DNA from: Arthrobacter luteolus NBRC 107841
GTDB taxonomy: Bacteria; Actinomycetota; Actinomycetes; Actinomycetales; Micrococcaceae
Assembly (NCBI RefSeq): GCF_001552075.1
Contig: NZ_BCQM01000001.1
Span: forward strand, 62,001 to 126,000
Length of the DNA: 64,000 nt
Direction of reading: 5' to 3'
Below the pieces are notes generated by a model that was given only the letters and a program-made list of their open reading frames with translations, searched no databases and was not told the DNA's origin. Below are positions 55,909 to 64,000 of this stretch, in pieces. Within the stretch, counting starts at the first letter, position 1. The number at the start of each line of letters is the position of its first letter. The translations under genes were made by a program, and so were the position numbers.

Positions 55909-56305
55909 GGGGGCTCTCCAATTGAGGATAGAGACCGCTGCCGTGTGGGGCCAGCCGCGTACTTTTCTTTCCGGAAACCCATGCCCGCACCGCTTGCAGG
56001 TGCGCCGTGGTCCCGGTTTGACTGGGATGGACGCTACCAGCAGGGACAGGCACTTCAACGCTGAAACGGCCGGGCACGGCGTTTTTCCATCCCGGGGGTG
56101 GAGCGCTTTCATCCTGCGGGCTGAGCAGCGCCGGTGGCGGGCGGACTTGGAGGGTGCAGCAGCGGTGCGTAGCATGAAAGGGCCGGTCGGCAGCATGCTT
56201 GTCTTTGGAACGATTGTGGCGCTGGCCGGAGTTTTTCTCATTCCGCCTAAACCACCCATCGGGTGCCGGCCGGACGGCTGGGACCCGGTAGCCGGGAGCG
56301 CCCCC
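55909..56305. other. Intergenic region between adaptor and poxB genes
   Basis: 397 bases between divergent genes. It must hold both promoters but none is convincing. In the poxB frame an ATG at 56174 opens a 44-codon upstream extension encoding one hydrophobic segment (MLVFGTIVALAGVFLIPP); no Shine-Dalgarno precedes it. No repeats or RNA structures recognised. Confidence 0.5.
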
Positions 56306-58054
56306 ATGGCCAAACAGCTCGCCACCCAACTGATCGAACAGCTTCGCGCCGCCGGAGTCCAACGCATTTACGGCATCGTCGGAGACAGCCTGAACCCCAT
56401 CGTGGACGCTGTCCGCCGGACCGGCGGGTCCAAACGCGGAGGGATCGACTGGATCCATGTCCGGCATGAAGAAGCCGCCGCCCTGGCGGCCTCCGCCGAA
56501 GCCCAGCTGACAGGGAAGCTGGCCGTCTGCGCCGGGTCCTGCGGCCCGGGAAACCTGCACCTGATCAATGGCCTCTATGACGCCAACCGCAGCGGAGCCC
56601 CGGTGCTGGCCATTGCCTCGCACATTCCCAGCGCCCAGATCGGCAGCGGCTTTTTCCAGGAAACCCATCCGGACCGGCTGTTTACCGAGTGTTCGGTGTA
56701 TTCGGAACTGATCAGCACCTCCGATCAGGCTCCGCGCGTTATGCACAGCGCCATCCAGCACGCGGTCGCCCTGCGCGGGGTTTCGGTGGTCACGATTCCC
56801 GGCGACATTGCGGGCCAGGAGGCTACTGCCCCCACCCCGTCACCGGCAGAGTTCCTCCCTGCCTCCGTGGTTCCGGCAGCCGAGAGTGTGCAGCAGCTGG
56901 CCGCGGCCGTCAACGAGGCACGGAAAGTAGCGGTCTTCGTTGGGATCGGGGTTGAGGGCGCCCACGACGCGGTGGTGGAGTTCGCTGCCAAGGTCAACGC
57001 CCCGGTGGGCCACTCGCTCCGGGGAAAGGACTTCATCCAGTACCAGAATCCGTTCGACGTCGGTATGACGGGCCTGCTGGGCTACGGGGCAGCCGCCGAG
57101 GGGATCAAGGACGCCGATCTGCTGATCCTGCTGGGCACCGATTTCCCGTACAACCAGTTCCTTCCGGACACCAAAACAGCCCAGGTGGACCGGGCTGCCG
57201 AGCACCTGGGCCGGCGCACCGACGTCGATATTGCCGTCCACGGCGACATCCTTCCCACCCTCGAGGCCCTGATGCCCCTGGTCGAGGAGAAGCAGGACAG
57301 CAAATTCCTGGAAGAGATGCTGAAAAAGCATGACCGGCTGATGAACAAGGCAGTGGGCGCCTACACGCAGAAGGCGGAAAAACTGCGCCCCATCCATCCC
57401 GAGTACGCCGCCTCACTTCTGGACGAGGCGGCCTCCCGGGACGCGGTTTTCACCGCCGACACCGGTATGTGCAACGTGTGGACGGCCAGGTACATCAATC
57501 CGCTCGGGACCCGCCGGCTCATCGGTTCCTACCTGCATGGCACCATGGCGAACGCACTCCCCCACGCAGTGGGGGCCCAGCTCTCCCATCCGGACCGGCA
57601 GGTGGTGGCTGTCTGCGGTGACGGCGGCCTGTCCATGCTGCTGGGAGAACTGATTACCGCCCGCATGTACAACCTTCCGCTGAACGTGGTGGTGTTTAAT
57701 AACTCGACCCTGGGCATGGTCAAGCTGGAGATGCTGGTGGACGGACTGCCCGACTACGCGGTGGACGTCCCGGATACCAACTATGCGGACATTGCTGCCG
57801 CCATCGGTTTCCACGCTGTGCGGGTCAGCGACCCGGCGGAGATTATGAACGCCTACCGGGCGGCGTTCGAACACCCGGGTCCGTCCCTGGTGGAGCTGGT
57901 CACCGATCCGAATGCCCTGTCCATTCCCCCCAAGATCACCACCGACCAGGTGCTGGGATTCGCCACGGCCATGTCCAAGGTGGTGCTGAACAAGGGAGCC
58001 GGCCAGGCGGTCAGCATGGCGCGGAGCAATCTGCGCAACATCCCCCGGTCCTGA
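56306..58054 (+). CDS. poxB: Thiamine-diphosphate pyruvate dehydrogenase (quinone), PoxB-like
   Basis: 582 aa. RIYGIVGDSLNPIVDAV and RHEEAAALAASAEAQLTGKLAVCAGSCGPGNLHLINGL form the pyrimidine-binding domain with the catalytic Glu; the C-terminal TPP domain has VAVCGDGGLSMLLGEL and NNSTLGMVKLEM (GDG...N motif). The central domain binds FAD. PoxB decarboxylates pyruvate to acetate and CO2, passing electrons to the quinone pool. The ATG at 56306 (MAKQLATQLI) matches the family start with GGGAG upstream. The C-terminus is close to E. coli length but ends in a basic segment rather than the amphipathic helix. Confidence 0.9.
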   Translation: MAKQLATQLIEQLRAAGVQRIYGIVGDSLNPIVDAVRRTGGSKRGGIDWIHVRHEEAAALAASAEAQLTGKLAVCAGSCGPGNLHLINGLYDANRSGAPVLAIASHIPSAQIGSGFFQETHPDRLFTECSVYSELISTSDQAPRVMHSAIQHAVALRGVSVVTIPGDIAGQEATAPTPSPAEFLPASVVPAAESVQQLAAAVNEARKVAVFVGIGVEGAHDAVVEFAAKVNAPVGHSLRGKDFIQYQNPFDVGMTGLLGYGAAAEGIKDADLLILLGTDFPYNQFLPDTKTAQVDRAAEHLGRRTDVDIAVHGDILPTLEALMPLVEEKQDSKFLEEMLKKHDRLMNKAVGAYTQKAEKLRPIHPEYAASLLDEAASRDAVFTADTGMCNVWTARYINPLGTRRLIGSYLHGTMANALPHAVGAQLSHPDRQVVAVCGDGGLSMLLGELITARMYNLPLNVVVFNNSTLGMVKLEMLVDGLPDYAVDVPDTNYADIAAAIGFHAVRVSDPAEIMNAYRAAFEHPGPSLVELVTDPNALSIPPKITTDQVLGFATAMSKVVLNKGAGQAVSMARSNLRNIPRS

Positions 58055-58060
58055 GCGTGT

Positions 58061-58097
58061 TTCCGGCGTTTTCAGCGGGCCGCTTCAAGCGCCGGAA
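58061..58097. terminator. Hairpin between convergent poxB and glxA-like genes
   Basis: TTCCGGCG (58061-58068) pairs with CGCCGGAA (58090-58097) around the inner palindrome AGCGGGCCGCT. It lies six bases after the poxB stop and can serve both strands. No U-run. Confidence 0.55.
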
Positions 58098-58108
58098 GCG
58101 CTGGCGGG

Positions 58109-59101
58109 TCAGCTGGCGGTCTTGGCCGGACGGCCCGCCGCAGCAGCACCCCGGAACGCCCGCCGGTAAGCTGCCGGGCTGATGCCGACGTCGCGGTTGA
58201 AGTGGTGCCGCAGCAGGACGGCCTGTCCGAATCCGACGGCCCGGGCCACTTCCTCAATGGTCAGTTCGGATTCTTCCAGCAGTTCCTGGGCCCGCAGTAC
58301 CCGCTGCGTGTTGATCCAGGCGGACGGCGTGGTCCCCGTCTCGGATTTGAACCGGCGCGCGAAGGTCCGTTCGGACATGTGTGCCCGGTCGGCGAGCGCG
58401 GTCACGGAATGCTCCTCTTCCAGGTGGGAGTTGATCCACACGAGGACTTCTTCCAAGGTGTCGCAGCCGGTGATCGACATTGGCCGGTCGACGTACTGTG
58501 CCTGGCCTCCGTCCCGGTGGGGAGGCACCACCATGTCCCGTGCGATGGCGGCGGCAGTTTTGGCACCGAGTTCCTGACGGATCAGGTGCAGGGCCGCATC
58601 GATTCCGGCTGCTGTTCCGGCGCTGGTGATCACGGTGCCGTCCTGGACGTAGAGCACATTCTCATCGACGATCACCTCGGGATAGGCACCTGCAAGCTCC
58701 TCCGAGTACCTCCAGTGGGTGGTTGCTTTGCGCCCATTCAGGATGCCGGCTTCTGCCAGGGCGAACGCGCCGGTGCAGACAGACATCACCCAGGCGCCGC
58801 GCCGCAGGCTTTCGCGCAGCAGCTCAAGCACGGCTTCCGGCATCCGGCGGGCCTCCGTGCTGCCAAACGGTGCCATAACCACCAGGTCCGCATCCCTGGC
58901 AGCGTCCAGGCCATGCGCGACGTCGATGGTGAACCCTGCCGCGGTCCGCACCGGTCCGGGCTCGGGGGTCACAACAGTGAGTTCGAAGCAGGGAATCCCG
59001 GTTCCGCGGTCTGAGCGGTCGATGCCGAAGATCTCCCCCAGCAGGCCAAGTTCGAAGATTCCGACACTGTCCAAGGTGATGACTGCCACAGATTTGAGCA
59101 T
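58109..59101 (-). CDS. GlxA family transcriptional regulator (DJ-1/PfpI domain plus AraC HTH)
   Basis: 330 aa. Residues 1-190 are a DJ-1/PfpI-like amidotransferase fold (ITLDSVGIFELGLLGEIFG, MSVCTGAFALAEAGILNGRKATTHW, with Cys in VCTGAF). Residues about 215-320 are an AraC-type double HTH (ALADRAHMSERTFARRFKSETGTTPSAWI and VGFGQAVLLRHHFNRDVGISPAAYRRAF). The N-terminal domain probably senses a small molecule. CATACT ends six bases before the ATG. It is divergent from the small membrane protein gene and may regulate it. Confidence 0.9.
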   Translation of the reverse strand: MLKSVAVITLDSVGIFELGLLGEIFGIDRSDRGTGIPCFELTVVTPEPGPVRTAAGFTIDVAHGLDAARDADLVVMAPFGSTEARRMPEAVLELLRESLRRGAWVMSVCTGAFALAEAGILNGRKATTHWRYSEELAGAYPEVIVDENVLYVQDGTVITSAGTAAGIDAALHLIRQELGAKTAAAIARDMVVPPHRDGGQAQYVDRPMSITGCDTLEEVLVWINSHLEEEHSVTALADRAHMSERTFARRFKSETGTTPSAWINTQRVLRAQELLEESELTIEEVARAVGFGQAVLLRHHFNRDVGISPAAYRRAFRGAAAAGRPAKTAS

Positions 59102-59107
59102 GCCCCA

Positions 59108-59113
59108 AGTATG
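59108..59113 (-). promoter_or_regulatory. Leaderless-type -10 element of the glxA-like gene
   Basis: CATACT on the minus strand, six bases (TGGGGC), then ATG at 59101. It overlaps the left arm of the inverted repeat 59112-59146. Confidence 0.4.
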
Positions 59114-59146
59114 GCAGCTTTTTGTTGGTCATGGTCATTTCTGCCA
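59112..59146. promoter_or_regulatory. Inverted repeat between divergent glxA-like and small-protein genes
   Basis: TGGCAG (59112-59117) and CTGCCA (59141-59146), 29 bases centre to centre. The arms overlap the minus-strand -10 and flank the plus-strand -35, as expected for an operator of the adjacent regulator. Confidence 0.4.
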
Positions 59147-59153
59147 CTATTAT
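59125..59153 (+). promoter_or_regulatory. Promoter of the small membrane protein gene
   Basis: TTGGTC (59125-59130), 17-base spacer, TATTAT (59148-59153). The best conventional -35/-10 pair in the window, 29 bases before the ATG at 59183. Confidence 0.6.
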
Positions 59154-59182
59154 TTTCCTGCGCCCGGGACCAGCCTTGAGGT

Positions 59183-59383
59183 ATGGAAATCTTCTTGATC
59201 AGCTTCACAGCCATCCTCCTCCTCATCAGCATCGCCGCAGTCGTCCACAGCATCCGCAACGACGGACGCGGCCATCTCCCGCCGGTCCATTCCGGCCGCC
59301 CCTGGCACGGCAACGCGCTCTGGGACGTGAAGGACCCGCGGGACCTTTACCTCGACCAGCCGTACCAGCCGCGGTTCCGTTAA
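59183..59383 (+). CDS. Small single-helix membrane protein
   Basis: 66 aa, family not recognised. Residues about 3-24 (FLISFTAILLLISIAAVVHSI) form a membrane helix; the rest is hydrophilic and Pro/Arg-rich (LWDVKDPRDLYLDQPYQPRF). Supported by a good upstream promoter and by GAGG just before the ATG, by its C-terminal composition, and by the divergent regulator. Function unknown. Confidence 0.6.
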   Translation: MEIFLISFTAILLLISIAAVVHSIRNDGRGHLPPVHSGRPWHGNALWDVKDPRDLYLDQPYQPRFR

Positions 59384-59512
59384 TGCGCCTCATGCGCCGG
59401 TTAGTCCCCCGACGTTCCGCCTGCGTTCCACTGCGGCACCCACGGCCATGGGCCGGGGTGCCGCACGCCTGACCAGCTGCGCTCCCCGAGGCAGCGTCCG
59501 TTTAGCTAATCA

Positions 59513-59527
59513 GGACAGCTTCTGTCC
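59513..59527. promoter_or_regulatory. Palindromic operator candidate of the WYL regulator gene
   Basis: GGACAG, CTT, CTGTCC: a perfect six-base palindrome with a three-base centre, lying where the -35 would be for the -10 at 59539-59544, 24 bases before the ATG. Autoregulation by the WYL protein is likely. Confidence 0.5.
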
Positions 59528-59538
59528 GCATATCGGAG

Positions 59539-59544
59539 TAGCTT
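59539..59544 (+). promoter_or_regulatory. Leaderless-type -10 element of the WYL regulator gene
   Basis: TAGCTT, six bases (GATTGC), then ATG at 59551. No Shine-Dalgarno sequence. Confidence 0.45.
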
Positions 59545-59550
59545 GATTGC

Positions 59551-60531
59551 ATGCTTGAAACATCCGCCAGGCTGCTGCACCTGCTCTCACTGCTCCAGCT
59601 GCGCCGCGAGTGGACGGGGGCGGCGCTCGCAGACCGCATGGCCGTCACCGAACGGACGGTACGCCGGGATATCGGCAAGCTGCGCACGCTGGGCTACCCG
59701 ATCTCGGCCTCCCCGGGCATCGCAGGGGGTTATCAGCTGGGCGCCGGCGCCCAGCTGCCTCCGCTGCTGCTCGACGACGAGGAAGCCCTTGCCGTCGCCC
59801 TGGGCCTGACCGCGGTTGCCTCCGGGCCGGTTTCGGGCATCGGTGAAGCGTCGATCCGGGCACTGGTGAAGCTTGAACAGGTCCTGCCCGGCCGCCTGCG
59901 GCCAAAGTTCTCCGCCCTGCGCCAGTCTGTCAGCGTGCTGGCGGGGCCGGCTGCCACCGTCTCAGCGGTGAATCCGGATATCCTCACCGCGTTCTCCACG
60001 GCAATTTCTGAGCGGCGGGTCTCTGCCTTCCGCTATCAGGCTTTCGAAGCCGCCGAGGGCCGCCGGATTGTTGAACCCTACAAGCTGGTCAGCACCGGCC
60101 GGCGGTGGTACCTGGTTGCCTGGGATGCGGACCGCCAGGACTGGCGGACCTTCCGGGTGGACCGGTGCCAGTCCATCCCGGTGCCCCGCGAACGGTTTGT
60201 GCCGCGTCCGCTGCCGGCCCGGGACCTCGCGGCCTACGTCCAGGACGCGATCACACGCAGCCCCTACCGGTATGACGTCGTCCTGCGGATCGCGGCACCG
60301 CTGGGCGCGGTGGCCGAACAGGTACCGGCGGAAGTCGCTGTCCTCGAAGCCGACGGCCCCGGCCACACGATGCTGCGAAGCGGCTGGGATTCGCTGGACC
60401 TCCCGCTGATCCGGATGGCTGCCCTGGGCATCGAGTTTGAAATCCTGGAACCGGAGGAGATGCGCCAGCGGGCCCGGGACGCGGCGGGGCGCCTGGCCAG
60501 GGCCGCCGGGCAGGCGCCGCCAACCCACTAG
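59551..60531 (+). CDS. HTH/WYL-domain transcriptional regulator (YafY-like)
   Basis: 326 aa. N-terminal DeoR/YafY-like winged HTH (LADRMAVTERTVRRDIGKLRTLGYPI, residues about 22-50), then a WYL domain (VSAFRYQAF, RIVEPYKLVSTGRRWYLVAWD, RTFRVDRCQSI) and a C-terminal WCX-like extension. WYL proteins bind nucleic-acid ligands and control stress, DNA repair or phage defence genes. A GGACAG palindrome overlaps its promoter. hrpA starts 13 bases after its stop but has a -10-like element of its own. Confidence 0.88.
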   Translation: MLETSARLLHLLSLLQLRREWTGAALADRMAVTERTVRRDIGKLRTLGYPISASPGIAGGYQLGAGAQLPPLLLDDEEALAVALGLTAVASGPVSGIGEASIRALVKLEQVLPGRLRPKFSALRQSVSVLAGPAATVSAVNPDILTAFSTAISERRVSAFRYQAFEAAEGRRIVEPYKLVSTGRRWYLVAWDADRQDWRTFRVDRCQSIPVPRERFVPRPLPARDLAAYVQDAITRSPYRYDVVLRIAAPLGAVAEQVPAEVAVLEADGPGHTMLRSGWDSLDLPLIRMAALGIEFEILEPEEMRQRARDAAGRLARAAGQAPPTH

Positions 60532-60544
60532 ACTGGTGCCAACT

Positions 60545-64000
<3,456 letters not shown>

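Overview
The window is GC-rich chromosomal DNA with no mobile element, CRISPR array or rRNA. It fits an actinobacterium of the Micrococcaceae, most likely an Arthrobacter-like species. The support is: mismatch repair by NucS, MurA with Asp in place of the catalytic Cys, a long actinobacterial AtpH, a Rho with a large Arg/Asn/Asp-rich insert, DUF2017 beside ClpS, DUF2550 between the ATP synthase genes and murA, and frequent GTG starts. The gene order (argS-lysA-hom-thrC-thrB-rho-prfA-prmC-sua5-wecA-atp-DUF2550-murA, then nucS, a YbbN-like gene, pncB-clpS-DUF2017-murI-MBL-rph-rdgB) parallels the core region around Rv1292 to Rv1341 of Mycobacterium tuberculosis as I remember it. Genus is inference.

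Layout. 1-6.7 kb: the end of an ADP-ribosylglycohydrolase gene, an exonuclease-BRCT protein, DedA, and a minus-strand block clpS, DUF2017, murI, MBL hydrolase, rph, rdgB. 6.8-8.7 kb: NAD salvage pair pncB-pncA. 8.8-15.9 kb: helicase, MFS exporter, DUF3039, an ABC-2-type exporter pair, and a thioredoxin-fold/TPR co-chaperone. 16-20.9 kb: a large unknown membrane protein, an AI-2E family transporter, a zinc-ribbon protein, nucS, and a cold-shock gene with a structured leader and strong terminator. 21-30.9 kb: murA, DUF2550 and the complete F1Fo ATP synthase operon with two small atpI/atpZ-type genes in front. 30.9-36.9 kb: cell-wall glycopolymer genes (WecA-like and CapD-like on minus; two GT2 glycosyltransferases and an epimerase on plus). 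36.9-49 kb: sua5, prmC, prfA, rho, thrB, thrC, hom, lysA, argS. 49.2-52.1 kb: a compact flavin electron-transfer module (FMN-binding lipoprotein, ApbE, RnfD-FNR fusion). 52.2-64 kb: tRNA-Arg(CCG), a small lipoprotein, a MacB-type ABC system with an HlyD-like adaptor, pyruvate oxidase/dehydrogenase, a GlxA-type regulator, a small membrane protein, a WYL regulator and the 5' part of hrpA.

Two observations stand out. First, at least ten operon-leading genes have a -10-like hexamer (mostly TANNNT) ending 6 or 7 bases before the start codon, which suggests leaderless transcripts are common here. Second, the three-gene flavin module joins an extracytoplasmic FMN-binding lipoprotein with a divergent flavinylation motif, its presumed flavin transferase, and a one-polypeptide membrane RnfD/FNR reductase. 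That is the best candidate in the window for an under-described system. Coordinates and motifs were read by eye; family names rest on recognised motifs and were not checked by database search.
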